Source: Mytilus edulis
Lineage: Eukaryota; Mollusca; Bivalvia; Mytilida; Mytilidae
DNA length: 64,000 nt
Direction of reading: 5' to 3'
Assembly (NCBI RefSeq): GCF_963676685.1
Contig: NC_092357.1
Coordinates: forward strand, 69,406,971 to 69,470,970
This document shows positions 1-11,748 of this stretch, in pieces. Each line of letters opens with the position of its first letter. Within the stretch, counting starts at the first letter, position 1. The position numbers were made by a program, and so were the translations under genes. The notes below the pieces were generated by a model. That model had not been told where the DNA came from and searched no databases. It worked only from the letters and a program-made list of their open reading frames with translations.

Positions 1-107
1 ATATCAAGAACTTCTTTATTCTACCTTAATTATAAGACGTTGAATACCTTTATTCATATATCCGCTTTCTGTACCAAGTGATCAGGAATATGATAGATGT
101 TGTCAAT

Positions 108-200
108 TCGATTGATATATTTTGCTATTTAATTTTGCCATTTGATTTGAAATTTCCTCGGAGTTCAGTATTTTTTGTGATTTTACTTTTTCCTGTTGAC
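108..200 (+). repeat. Dispersed repeat C
   Basis: Carries TTTTGCCATTTGATTTGAAA, CTCGGAGTTCAGTATTTTT and GTGATTTTACTTTTT. Other copies are at 16258-16370, 17650-17762, 33712-33815 (inverted), 36355-36475 and 40465-40585. Confidence 0.75.
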
Positions 201-473
201 AAACCACTTGATTGAGCGGATTTTTAATTTTTAATTATACAAACAGTGTTTTTCTCTACAAAATTGTTCGTCTGATATCACTGTAGTGTTGTTAACTACG
301 TTTTCTCTTATATTTGAAATATGTTCATTTCAAAGAGTGAAAGGTAGCCTTGAAAAATATATATCTTTGGTAACAATTCCATTGCGTTTAAATTCCAAAT
401 TCATGCCTACAGTGTATTCTCGTACATATTCTGTTTTCTTCACTTCTCACACAATTACGATATATTTAAAGAT

Positions 474-717
474 AAGGCCAAATAAAAATATATGTGTGGT
501 TCCAGTAACCCTACCTTCCCTACTTTTTCGCTTCAAAAATAGCCTACCCTAAAGATTTTATTGTCTTTTTTCATTAAGCACTGTTAAAGTCAGAATGTTG
601 CTCCCATAGACTCAATGTAAAAAAAAACCAACATAAAATAAAAAAAAATCCCTACCTACCTACCCTAACTTTTTTTCAGATGTAACTGGAACCACACATA
701 CTTTTTTATTTGGCCTT
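474..717. mobile_element. MITE with AAGGCCAAATAAAAA terminal inverted repeats
   Basis: The left end AAGGCCAAATAAAAATATAT and the right end ACTTTTTTATTTGGCCTT are inverted repeats of about 32 bp, continuing through GTGTGGTTCCAGT / ACTGGAACCACAC. The interior is poly(A)-rich and non-coding. It lies just downstream of the GPCR stop codon. Confidence 0.82.
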
Positions 718-939
718 AGAAAAGATACATGTAGACATTAACACATACGTATCACTCAATTTTCTCTCAGTTTACAACTTTCGATAACAAAGTTCTCTTA
801 TTACAGTAGATCAGCAAATTTTGAAACTCGTTAATCCATTAGGAACATACAAAACCAAATCAATAATTGTTAGTTAAGCTATATACACAAACAATATATA
901 CTGCAGTGGTTCGTTACTCTGTCAGTGTATGCACACAAA

Positions 940-1181
940 TCATTCTTGATAATGTATAGGTTTTGTTGAGAATGTGTTCAACTCTTGTGTGTTCCGCTGC
1001 AGTGGTAATCTACTAGATGAAGTAAACGTTGCATGATTAAAAGCAAAAAATATAACTGGATTGAGCATACTATTGAGTGGTGCCAATGCTATCAAAATGT
1101 CAAACCAACCACCGTATTCAAAATGCCCGTAAAGATTCAACAGTCCAGCCAGAATTGATGGTAACCAGCAAGAAATGAAAG
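940..1181 (-). CDS. GPCR terminal exon: TM6-TM7 and C-tail
   Basis: The last receptor exon encodes the TM6 motif FISCWLP (the conserved CWxP), ECL3, TM7 with NSMLNPVIFFAF (NPxxY present as NPVIF) and a short tail ending in TGA at 940-942. A very good acceptor (tttatctttttag) at 1182-1183 gives phase 1, matching the preceding exon. Using it leaves the intracellular half of TM6 poorly hydrophobic. Reading upstream to 1248 instead gives a more TM6-like FIFLAFISCWLP. Either a small exon lies between 1250 and 2743, or the acceptor differs from the one chosen. Confidence 0.75.
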
Positions 1182-1857
1182 CTAAAAAGATAAAATTATT
1201 TGTGAAGCAGCGTTTAATATTATAAATAAAATGGTTTGTTAACTTCATTATTTAACAGTTATTTCACTAGGATTTCATCTGACAAGTACAGTATGCCTGT
1301 GGTATTAGCATGAGCATATGCATTTTGTTTATTGAAATGTGCTGCAACACTATGAATTTTTAACGGTAAAACTACCACATTGTCGGTACCTTTGCTGGTG
1401 GATTGTCGTTAAAACACAATATCATCAGTTCATTAGCTAAATACTTCGATTTTACATTTTCAGTTATAAATGTTATACATTATAGTTTGAAAAAAAGGTA
1501 TTTTCTCAAGCAGGGTTTTTGTATACTTCTTTGTGGTCTTTTTCAGGTCTTTAACATGTTTAAGGATTCGTGTTGCTTTTTTTATTTTGATATATTTGTC
1601 TAATGTATCAACGAAAACCTAATGAGACAAGGTGCTGAAATACTAATCTGATTCAGTTGGAAATTTCACGGTTTTTGGTATCTTTGAATGATGGCTGCCA
1701 TGAAGAAAGCGGCGCCGACGCTATCAATATGTACATTGATTTGGTTGAATTGCACTTCAAATTCATCTTTGATATTTTGGGGTCCTATATAGACTGCTGT
1801 TTATGTGAGCCAAGGTTTCGTGTTTGAAATGTAAGAATAAAATTTAAAAAAAAATGA

Positions 1858-2042
1858 ACTAAACCCGAGAAAAGTTCAAATCGGAAAATTCTTAATCAAA
1901 TGGCAAAATCAAAAGCTCAAACACATCAAATGAATCGATAATAAATGCCATATTACTGACATGGTGCAGGCATTTTTACGTTTCACACATTGGAACTTGG
2001 ATGAAGAATTGTGTCATTAGCACTCATACCACATTTTCTTAT
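1858..2042 (-). repeat. Dispersed repeats C and A fragments in GPCR intron
   Basis: CTTAATCAAATGGCAAAATC and ACACATCAAATGAA belong to family C (inverted). ATTAGCACTCATACCACATT at the right end is the terminus of family A. Confidence 0.7.
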
Positions 2043-2743
2043 TTCTATAGTAGTAAATGCCTATTTATCAATAACTTTATCTTCTATTGAAATATCCATT
2101 TTAGAATTACAGAAAACTTACTTATACTGACCACAAACGTCATAACTGTACTTTTTTGTTTTGCTTTCGACACAACTGAAAATAATGTATCTCGTTTAGT
2201 AATGTTATAACATATATGATTAACCAAATATCCATGTGCACATTTATTGACTAAACATATCTTTTACATAAAAAAAAAATACATCGTTTATCGTTCATAC
2301 TTTATATCATGCGAGTCGGTAGCATGGCATATCGCATATTTCTCTCTGTTCCTCTGAACGGTAATTGCGAATTCATAGTGTGGATCAGTGGTATCTTGAA
2401 ATCGTTCTAATCGTTTGTAAACCGGTAGGTCTACAGTAGATCGAAAGTTGATATTTGTGGATTTATTACGCTATCTTTATGTGATATGATTTACAAAATC
2501 AAAATGCTATTTTATATGGAGTTAATAATTTTTTTCTGTAATTATCAGCTGTAAGTCACCCAACCAAATAATAAACAAAAAGTAATACACCTACGTGTAT
2601 TATCTATCGTCACTGATCAAAATGGTATGAAAGCCTATCTGTTTTTATTTATAAAGTTGTGCAGATGTTGTGTATTTGGTGTGTGCTACACTTTTTTTAA
2701 CGTAGACTTAATAAATAACTAGTTTTATAAAATCCATTCTTAC

Positions 2744-2876
2744 CTGAATGAGCAGAAGTCAAATATTGTACATTGGTTCCACGTTTACATAAACGTACAA
2801 CTATCATAGTATAACAGAATATTAAGAATGCAGATGGAATGAGCAGTGTAAAGGTGGCATTCAGTAGCAATGCAAT
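2744..2876 (-). CDS. GPCR exon: TM5 and start of ICL3
   Basis: The exon holds 44 codons plus one base and begins in phase 0 after a pyrimidine-rich acceptor (ttattatatttcag). It encodes TM5 with the family-typical proline and tyrosine (LLIPSAFLIFCYTMIVV), then a basic start of the third intracellular loop (RLCKRG). The donor is a strong CAG|gtaaga. It continues directly from the ECL2 exon with no frame conflict. The end phase (1) is compatible with an acceptor at 1181 that opens the last exon. Confidence 0.8.
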
Positions 2877-3911
2877 CTGAAATATAATAAAACACACGAT
2901 TCATACATATAAACAATCAGTGGAATACAAAATAAAAACGCTTATTCTGATGAATGAAACATATTCGTTGTTTTTACAGTTGGATATCAGTAGACTATTT
3001 TACTGGTTTGAAATAAAACGAACAACACGACGGGTACCATATGTGGATCAGGATATGCTTACCCTTCCAGAGCAACTGATATCACATCCAATTTTGTGGG
3101 GGTCTTAAGGCTTAGTCTTCTATGTTGTTTCATGTGTAGTTTTATTTGTCTGTTTGTCTTTTTCTTTTTTAGACATGGCGTTGTTGAAACCAGTTATACA
3201 ACATTCACAAACAAAGTTATACACAGCGGGAAGCTTTGTGTAAATGGAATTCAAATAAAGAAGAAAACAAGAAAGATGATAGATATCAATTGTGATTGCT
3301 ACATGTACATCTCATAAAATGTTTGCACTCATAACCCGCATAAACTTGACCTTTGTTATTCGTAAAGCAAGATAACATTTCTCTTTCTGTTAAACAGAGT
3401 ACAAACATGCAATCTTGTTTGGTACCAAGTGATTAAATTGCATTATATCTACTGTAAACGTAATTGATGTTGTTTACTATCTAGTGAAATGAACATATGA
3501 TAGTGGATCTTTGCTATTTAAATCCATTTATTATTTAATATTCAGATACAACTGTGGTACCAGATGCAAAAGAGAAGCACATATGCGTAGGTGTATTACC
3601 ATTGTCGATGTTCTATGTCGGTTAATCATATGCATCTACTTTTTTGTTCGTTTACAGAGTGTCATATGGTTCAGAAACAGATACTTGATTACAAATATTT
3701 TCAATATTTCCCTACGTGAATGTTTCAAGCAACGTATCTTTACTCTAAAGACTATCACATGATTGTTTGAGGTAGACACCTTTGTGTCAGTCGGTTATTT
3801 AGATTTGCCTGATGTCGTTTTATAAGATGGTTGTGCTGGTTCTTTGTGCTCAACAACAATGGAGATTGTGATCACGTTTATGATATACTCGTAAGTTACT
3901 ACATAATGTAC

Positions 3912-4252
3912 CTGTCGTATGTTTCTTAAATCAGGAGTACATATCTTCTTTCCACAAAAACGGAATACTCGAGTCCAAAACAACAATGGGATATTTATAG
4001 TAACAGATAGTAACCATGGAACGGCTATCATGTACTTCCGGTAGTGGTTACTCTTCCGGGTTATACTCATTGGCTGTATAACACATAGAAGTCTATCAAT
4101 AGATATTGTCACAATGAGATATGTCGAGGCATAAGACGAAACGTTGCTTATATAGAACTTTACTTTACATAACACAATTCCAAGTATCCATTGGTGTCCA
4201 GTGAAATGTTTAATAACGTGTGGAAGTATATGGAGGAAAGCAACGCCCAAAT
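3912..4252 (-). CDS. GPCR exon: TM2 to ECL2 (vasopressin / neuropeptide S / CCAP receptor-like)
   Basis: This is the largest exon of the receptor: 113 codons, starting in phase 1 and ending in phase 0. It holds the TM2 tail, the TM3 cysteine (VLCKVKF), a TM3 segment SSYASTYLIVTISIDRL, TM4 (PWLLSVTINIPLLFW) and an ECL2 cysteine able to pair with TM3. The ASTY..V.ISIDR pattern is characteristic of the vasopressin/oxytocin, neuropeptide S and CCAP receptor group. The usual DRY is DRL here. The acceptor is a good ctttttag and the donor is CAG|gtacat. Both phases match the neighbouring exons, so the reading frame looks functional. The ligand cannot be inferred; confidence is high for class A GPCR and moderate for the subfamily. 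Confidence 0.88.
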
Positions 4253-4715
4253 CTAAAAAGAAGGAAGCCACAAATGATCATGTAAATGATTGAATAAATT
4301 AATACAAAAACAAAATATGTAAAAACTAATACTAACAGGTTTTGTTTTAATAAGTTAGAAAACTTTGTAATTATTTTCCTCGAATCTTTAAAACAAAGTC
4401 ATTGGAATCGGATCTACAATCTGCATTTCTCTATACCTGTATCTTGGCATTGCACAAGCTCATATGTTTCTTTGACGTCTTTACACTTAAGCCATTGGAT
4501 ATTGGATGTGTACTGATTGATAAATAAGTTTTAGATTCATGCATTTTATTGGTTTTAAGTGGCTTTGAACTAGCTGTCAGTAACTGCCAGTACTCTCAGA
4601 TCTGTACTTCGTGTATGTTTTTACAAGTACCTGGTCACGTCTATTTGTAGTATTTCCATTTGTATCCATCTGATGAGTTCAGCTTTTTTCAACTGCTGTT
4701 TATAGTTCGTTCTTA

Positions 4716-4966
4716 TGTTGTGCTGTTACGCAACTGTCCCAGGTTAGGAGAAGGGTTTTGATTCCGTTAATATGTTTAACGGTCCGTTAGTTTTCTCTTT
4801 TGAATTGCTTTACATTGTCATTTCGGGGCCTTTTATAGCTGACTATGTGGTATGGGCTTTTTTCATTGTTGAAGGCCTAACTGTGGCTTATAGCTGTTCA
4901 TTTCTATGACATTTGATCTCTTGTGGAAAGTTGTCTCATTGGCAATCATACCACATTTTCTTTTTT
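4716..4966 (-). repeat. SINE-like repeat A in GPCR intron (inverted)
   Basis: Contains GTTGTCTCATTGGCAATCAT, GCTGACTATGTGGTATGGGC and CAACTGTCCCAGGTTAGGAG, in the intron between the TM1 and TM2 exons. Confidence 0.88.
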
Positions 4967-5020
4967 TTTATATTAAGCTTTCCTGTTGTCATTTTATCAG
5001 TAATATAAGATAACACGTAC

Positions 5021-5162
5021 CAGCTATCGCGAGATTGAACACAAAAAATACCAAATTGGACTTGCTTCTTTTCTTATGCAGCAGGAATAAAAGTATAATA
5101 TTCAATAGTATTGTGATCACAAACTCCATACATCTGATCCATTTTGCTATTTCCCATTCCAC
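5021..5162 (-). CDS. GPCR exon: TM1 to start of TM2 (neuropeptide receptor-like)
   Basis: This is the most upstream recognised exon of a rhodopsin-class receptor at the plasma membrane. It encodes 47 codons plus one base: a hydrophobic TM1 (FVITILLNIILLFLL), a basic first intracellular loop (HKKRSKSN) and the start of TM2 (NLAIA). The acceptor is ...catgacag and the donor G|gtacgt. The exon ends in phase 1, and joining its last G to the next exon restores NLAIAD, the hallmark TM2 motif. An in-frame TGA precedes the acceptor, and the first internal Met lies inside TM1, so an upstream exon carrying the extracellular N-terminus must exist. It was not found; a MITE lies 75 bp upstream. Confidence 0.82.
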
Positions 5163-5237
5163 CTGTCATGAATAATATTGAAAACAGGATGAACATGTTC
5201 CGACAATACAAAGTGTTTGTTACGTACATTAGCACAA

Positions 5238-5422
5238 CAATTAGCCGTTTCAGAATCTAAAGAATCATCGGTATTTTCCTTGCTCGTACCCCAAAATGAA
5301 AACAACGTCACGTCATTGGTTGAATTGTCATTGTTTATGTCATATTTAACCAATCACGACGTTTTGGTGTACACTTTTGAATCTATTACCCAGGATGCAT
5401 TGGATTCTGAAACGGCTAATTG
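5238..5422. mobile_element. MITE copy 1 (CAATTAGCCGTTTCAGAATC ends)
   Basis: A 185-bp element with about 38-bp inverted ends (CAATTAGCCGTTTCAGAATC...TGGGTAAT). The interior carries AACGTCACGTCATTGGTT. Two further copies lie at 6923-7106 and 29632-29816. It sits 75 bp upstream of the GPCR TM1 exon; the open frames crossing it are incidental. Confidence 0.9.
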
Positions 5423-6922
5423 TTGAGAAGAATCTCCTTACCCAGGTGCACCTGATATTGTTCAATGGTTTTTGAAAGGGATTTGTGTTGTTCAGTCTTT
5501 AGCTTTCAATGTTGTTGTGTCTTGTGTTCTGTTGTTTGTCTATTGACGTTTTAATTGTTTACAATGGCAAAGTCATTTTATATTAGACTTAAAGGTGTTT
5601 AGATATTTCTTTTGTTCTTTCGTCTCGAATAATGGTTATATTTAATACATTAAATATGAGGCATGCAATGTGTTATAGCATTGATGGAATTCTCTAGAGT
5701 TAACGGTTCCTACTTCCAATTATCTAATTAGTCCTGTCATAGAGAACGAGCTATTTACATGCAATTTAAAGTGAATTTTTTTATGCTAATACTTGTGTGT
5801 AGTAAATAGTTGAAACAAGCTAATTGCGTAACAATCTTTCAAAGTGGAAAACAATAGATTTAAATGTTTGTATAAACATAAAAATGAATATTCAAAAATC
5901 ACAGTTTGCATGCATTTAGGATGATATGCACTTTCATATAAAGTATGAGTATTGTAGATCAGTTCTCCGGTTTGTTTAGTTTTACATTACATGTATATAA
6001 TAAATTTGAGTACGTTCATACTATAATGTATGATGAACTTAAAATTAGTATACAGCTGCTTCACCAACAATCTTGAAACCTTTAATTTTATTTCTGAAAA
6101 CGAGTAGATATGCAGGCGAACAGTTCACAAAAAAAACCCCATTTAAACCCATTAGTCGAAAACAAACTGAGCAGGCCATGAAGAAAAAGAAAGAACAAAA
6201 AAGAGACCAAAACAACCAACAGTACAAAATAAACAATTTTGATTATGATATTTGACGGGTTCTTCATGTAGAACAGAAGCCTAATACTTGTGCTAAGCAC
6301 CTGAAATGCCCCCTTTTTGTTGTGTTCGTGTTGTTCATTGCTGAGATTTCTAAGGTTTGTTCTGTATACTGCTTGTTGAAGATTTATCTTTACGTAATAA
6401 CATTGTCAGTTTGTTTTTGATTTTCGATTTTCCGTTCTTTTCTAACTTGTATCAAATATTTTAACTTACTGGGAAATTTATAAATACACCATGGTTCGTA
6501 CAATTGTTGGTTTCTTGTTGTACACTAATATTAGAAATTGTCATCTTTCAATCAGAAGGTAATCTCAATTAGTCTAAAAAATAAAGAAAATGAATCCATT
6601 AGTTGAATAAGATGAAACTGTTTTCAAAAACATTAAGAATAGTAAAATAATTGTATAAATCTAGATAGGAAACTCATTGACATATATTACTTGTTAATCT
6701 AAAAACTTAAACTGCACCAATTTTTGGAACCTTATGCGCTTTTCGACAACCTATGTCTTTTCAGTGATTCAGGAAGCCAAGATATTTGGAAATAGAAAGA
6801 TCATTAGAAATAAAGAGCCTATAAACAATAAAGGACTAGAAAATATCTGTTCACCCCTGTTTTCCTTTTCTATGTCATGTGTACTAAACTATGGTAATCA
6901 ATTTCTCGAAATAATAGTGTCT

Positions 6923-7106
6923 AATTGGCTGTTTCAGAATCTAAAGCATCATGGGTAATTTCATTGTTCGTACCCCAAAGTGAAAATAACGTTACGTCAT
7001 TGGTTGAATTTCGATTGTTTAGGACGTTTTAAACCAATCAAAACGCTATGGTGTACGCTTTTGAAAATATTACCCAGGATGCATTAGATTCTGAAACGGC
7101 GAATTG
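6923..7106. mobile_element. MITE copy 2 (same family as 5238-5422)
   Basis: The same terminal repeats (GTTTCAGAATCTAAAGCATC ... GATTCTGAAACGGC) and interior layout. The DIRS element starts 17 bp beyond its right end. Confidence 0.9.
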
Positions 7107-7155
7107 GATAAGTGACATAGAACACATTCTTATTCATATTTCGCCTTCGGTCTCA

Positions 7156-7300
7156 AGTAATGAATTAGCTTTACTTCTCTATGAGGGGTGAAGCTTACAT
7201 ATAATATCTCTGTTTAAAGAAACAAACTATATAACCACCTATAGCTGGCCAGTGACCTTGACCCTAGTATATAAGCACCTGTTCCATAATAACTTGTCAT
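7156..7300 (+). repeat. Left inverted terminal repeat of DIRS element
   Basis: The 145 bases are identical by eye to the reverse complement of 12662-12806. The outer end (7124-7155, ACATTCTTATTCATATTTCG...) is not shared with the right end but reappears inverted in the internal complementary region. Confidence 0.95.
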
Positions 7301-7399
7301 TATTTTTCTAGAGGGTTGAAGTGAACACTTCACATAAGTTCTTTTTAGTTATTTTATTTTTATCTTTAATTTGGCAGAAAGTTATTAAAGTTACATTAA

Positions 7400-7581
7400 C
7401 TTGTCTACGATGTACGACAAGTTCTAATGTTATTTTGTTATTTACAAATAATAATTCCTCAATTGTCTACGATGTATGACAATTGTTGATGGAAATGAAT
7501 TTAAAAATTTCTTGTCTACGATGTATGACAAGTGTTCATGGAAATTAATTAAATATTTTATTGTCTACGATGTATGACAAT
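7400..7581 (+). repeat. Four spaced hairpins, TTGTC-TACGATGTAT-GACAA
   Basis: Four copies at 7400-7421, 7460-7485, 7511-7532 and 7560-7581 share the loop TACGATGTAT or TACGATGTAC. Stems vary but keep pairing: CTTGTC/GACAAG in copies 1 and 3, CAATTGTC/GACAATTG in copy 2, ATTGTC/GACAAT in copy 4. They lie in the untranslated leader just inside the left ITR. Confidence 0.85.
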
Positions 7582-8159
7582 TTTATATATTCATTAAGTT
7601 TTTGCCTAATAGCACATTTGTTACTTAATTCATACTCCTGTTTGTTAAACAGGTAGATATTTAAAAGTATTTCTATTCATCTGAAGGTCGTGAGTACTTT
7701 TCACAATTTACACGTGTTTTACCTGCACAGGTACACATTTTTGTATTACAATGGCTGAATTTGTTTATGCAAATGTATTGTTTTTGCAAGATGTTTAGAA
7801 TGATGTTTACACTTACAAGGGTGATGGTTATGATTTTCATCACCTCTGGAATGTTTTAGAAATTAAAGATGATAAATTTAATAGGAATACAAGAGGTATT
7901 TTGAATAAATCCTCTTCTTAAACAGTTATAAAACCTAGTAGTTTTATAATAGATCATAATGGCATGGCAATTGGAAATAATTGACAAAGCAACAGAACCT
8001 GTAAAAAGTAAGTTTTAAAATCTAGTGTTACTTGTATAACTTCAAAATCTACTTGATTTGTGATTGTTTCTAACGAAAGTGCTGTTGAGATTTAGATAGG
8101 CATGTATATTGATACATTTACTATTTATTATTAATGTATTAAAGAACCTGTATGAATCA

Positions 8160-8960
8160 TGAGGTTTGAGACAGTTTCACTGCCTTCAACTCTAGCAGAG
8201 TTTGTAGAGAAACCTGCTGCTATATTTGAATTTTTGCCATTAGAGGCTTACTTTAATGAAGATTTAGTTCTAAATTTTGATCTTATCTACTGAATTGATA
8301 CGGTGTATGTACCTCCTTTTGGAGTATGTGCCATGGCTGATGATAGTCCAGCCGGAGTTGAATTTGATACGTCTTTTGATCCTGCATTAAGGTCTTTTGA
8401 TCCTGCATTAAGGTTTTCAGAAGCCTTTAAGGCTTCTGTTAGTGAGATTAATGGTCCATTATCTCATCCTGTTTGTTGAACAGTTTAATCATGATTTTGA
8501 TAAAATCAGGAATATATAAAGTTCTTAGAGGAAATACTATCACACTGAGAACTGTGACAATCCTAGTGTGTCTAGGATAATTAAAAAATCGAAATGGCAA
8601 TGCCTAGACAGGCCCACTCTGTGGTTTCAAAGATGCAGGAAACCCAGAGATACTTTATTAAGGGGTTGATCATCACCCCTATTGTTGAGTTTGCTATTTC
8701 TTGTTGTAGGAATGAGCCATTGGATCTTGATAATACAAGGATTTTATTGTAAAATTATATTTGTTTGTTTTACCATGGTTTTCTGGTTAAACCCATAGGA
8801 GATGCTCAGAAATATTTAGATGATAAAACTTATTTGTAATTCTGTTGTGATAGTTGCTTTATCACATTTCTAGTTATGATTGCAAAAAGCAAACTTAGTG
8901 TTTATACAAAGATTCTTAGCAAATTATAGATTCCTTGGAAGAGGTTCCAGGTCTAGCAAT
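8160..8960 (+). pseudogene. DIRS gag-like ORF remnant
   Basis: Broken frames retain stretches typical of the DIRS first ORF, such as HSVVSKMQETQRYFIKG and EPLDLDNTRIL, the latter like the EPLD-D-T segment of this family. Several stops and a 21-bp local direct duplication (near 8368-8413) disrupt it. The assignment rests on order within the element and short motif resemblance. Confidence 0.55.
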
Positions 8961-9521
8961 TAATTTACTACCAGCTGTTATGGGAAAGGCAATATCAGTT
9001 TTTTAACTGCAGAGGCTCTGTTGGTCAACAGGGCGACTATACTACATGTAGTAGGCAATTCCCTTCATTGAGAGGGAGACGTTTCCAAAAAGGGAACAGA
9101 GAATCTCAAAGAGGTCACATTTCTCAACCAGTTGCTATATATACAGTAGATAACTTAAATATTATGATTTGGAAAATGTTACTAATGATCTATTGATATT
9201 AGATTTATTAAGAAATGGTTATAAAATTATTTTTAATGATGTACCACAAGGTTTATCCTTTTTGAATTAAATACATTTCACCTTTCATAAGGATGAATTA
9301 ATTTCAGAAGTCCAAAAATTGATAGCTAAGAGAGCTATTTAAAAGGTTGATCGATCAATGGAAAATCAGTTTATTTCCTATATTTTCTTGGTTCCTAAGA
9401 AAGATTGGTCTTCAAGGCCTGTATCTATTTGAAAAATTAAAACAAACTAAGTTTGTGGCTTATCAGCATTTGGAGCAGGACCATTTATCTTTTGTTTAGA
9501 TGTAATTCTTTAGAATAATTA

Positions 9522-9560
9522 TCTATATATATATATATATATATATATAGATAGATAGAG
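9522..9560. repeat. (TA)n-(GATA)n microsatellite
   Basis: About 14 TA units are followed by three GATA units inside the DIRS RT remnant. Confidence 0.95.
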
Positions 9561-9659
9561 CTAACATCTATAGATCTCACAGATGCATATTTAAGTATCA
9601 TTTATGTTTATATCACAATTTCCTGATTTTTGTGGAAAAGACATTGATATGATATTTAT

Positions 9660-9660
<1 letters not shown>

Positions 9661-9710
<50 letters not shown>
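9661..9710. repeat. Poly(T) tract, 50 bases
   Basis: An uninterrupted run of 50 T lies within the DIRS RT remnant, replacing coding sequence just before GLASAS. Length may be unstable or an assembly artefact. Confidence 0.95.
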
Positions 9711-9711
<1 letters not shown>

Positions 9712-11748
9712 GATTGGCTTCTGCATCAAGAGTTTTTACTAAGGTTTTAAAACCTGTCTATGTATTTATGAAATAATGTCACTTGAAGTATATACATGCT
9801 ATAGTTTATACATTGATGATTATTTTATTATGGATCAGAGTTTAGATGATTGTATTGTGAATACAGAAGAAGTGGTGCAAATGCTTGATAAGCTGTGCTT
9901 CAGAAAAATTTTGAGAAGTTGGTACTCATTCCTTGGAAGCACATTGTTTTCCTTTGTCTCATTATTGATACTGAGCTATTTAAGTTTTTTCTGACAGATG
10001 AGAAATGGTAAAATTATCTCCCTTGGGAAATTCTTTTTAAATAGAATTGTGTAACGGTATTATAGATGTTTTACATCATTTATTGGTCTTGTGATGAATG
10101 CTTTTAATGCAGTATCTGTGGCATGCATGGGAATGTTACATTGCAGAAACATGGCGAGAAATAATGTTGAAACACTGTATAGTTGTTACAGTGTTTATTA
10201 TCATCAATAGGTGAAATTTTTTAACAATTTAAAATCAGAAATTAAAAATTTGATTTATAGACCCATCCAAATAAGTTTTTGGGTTGTACCAGATTCCTCT
10301 GACATAAGGATTTGGGATCCAAATTTGAAGAAAATGTTTCTGTTGGTAGACGGAGCTTCTTTAAGAGTATGCACTCATTTCATATAGATTTCATAGTATT
10401 GTTGGCTATAATATTCTTCTGGAGAAAAAGTTTTAGTCACAGAGAGTTATACAATCAGAAGATACAATTTCAGTAGCTTTTATTATGCAATAGGAGGTGT
10501 AACCTCTTTGTCACTTAACATGCTTACTACAAATATTTCATTATTTGGGCTTGGTGTTCAAGAAAGAACATTTTTATCACAGCTCTTTATATTCCTGGTA
10601 AGAAAATTTTTGATGCTTATCATATGTCTAAAAAAATTTACAGATTCAAAAGGATGTCAATTGAAAGAAGATATATTTGTTTTGTTGTTATTACGTTTTC
10701 ATTTTCAATCTGTAGATAATTACTTCGTTGTCTTTTGACCAACAAGCTCCTTTCAGAGATGTTTTTATTTTCATGATCAGAATTATGACCTTATATTTTC
10801 CCATCTTTTTCATTGTTGGGGATATTTATAAAGAAAATTATTAGTGATAAAGTTCAGAAGGCTCTTTTGATTATCCTTTTTGGCTTGCTCAGAGTTGGTT
10901 TTCTTTGCTAAGACCAATTTTAATTTATTTGCCAGTTAAACTGTTAAGCATAAAAATTAGTAACAATGTTACATACTGAAGATAATGTCTTTCCGTCAGG
11001 AAGAGACTTAATTTAACTGTATATTGTAAAAAATTAAAGTGAACCAACACCTGAAGGGTTGATTGTGCAGTAGGGTAAAAACGTGTGTATTATACTCAGA
11101 AATCACTTTAATATAAACAGGAGATTTCAGAATCATTTGTAAAATATATTTACACTTCATCTTGGAGACCATGCATCTATAATCAAGCATTATCAATATT
11201 TTTTGAGAAATTTCATTATTTGGTGTGTTCAATTAGAGAACCAATTCGTTATCACCATCTAAAAAGGATGTTAGTCACGGATTATTGAAATTTTTGTAAA
11301 ACACAAGCTTTTCATATTCAGCATGTTTAATGTGAATTTTTCTTGGTCTATGTTGAAACAGACTTTATCCTTTAAGAAATAGATTTTACTGAATTTGTTT
11401 GTTTACTACATGTATTTGTGGAAGGTTGCTTAAACCTGAATCTGCAATTGAAGAGTTAGATACTCTAACTGAACATTTTAATGTCTCTTCACACAAGAAA
11501 ATTAGCAAAATATATCGTTCGTGCATTTCATATCCGACGTCAGGTGCTATATAATCTATGAACATTTAATTTTTGTGTATATTTATTCTAACTTTTTGAA
11601 CTTTAATTTCAAATGATTTGAGAAATTGTGTATATATACATGTATAACGTGATTATGTTTAACCTTACTGATATTTTAAAAAGGTGACTTATAGGTCCAA
11701 TGGGCCGGGTGTAACTTTGACTATAAACTTTGTAATTGTATTATATTT

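Larger units (their letters stand above)
9237..10740 (+). pseudogene. DIRS reverse transcriptase / RNase H remnant
   Basis: RT motifs are visible across frames: SEVQKLIAKRAI, ISYIFLVPKKDW, DLTDAY (as IDLTDAYLSI), GLASASRVFTKVLKPV and the catalytic YIDD within SLYIDDYFIMDQ. LFVLLIDSELFK-like and DGASLRVC segments suggest the thumb and RNase H. Stops and frameshifts are frequent. A 50-base poly(T) replaces the region before GLAS, and a TA/GATA microsatellite interrupts an earlier motif. The protein is non-functional although YIDD is kept. Confidence 0.75.

Noticed and set aside
5147..5426. Frames of 68-69 codons on both strands
   Set aside because: Both cross the palindromic MITE at 5238-5422; the symmetry creates them.
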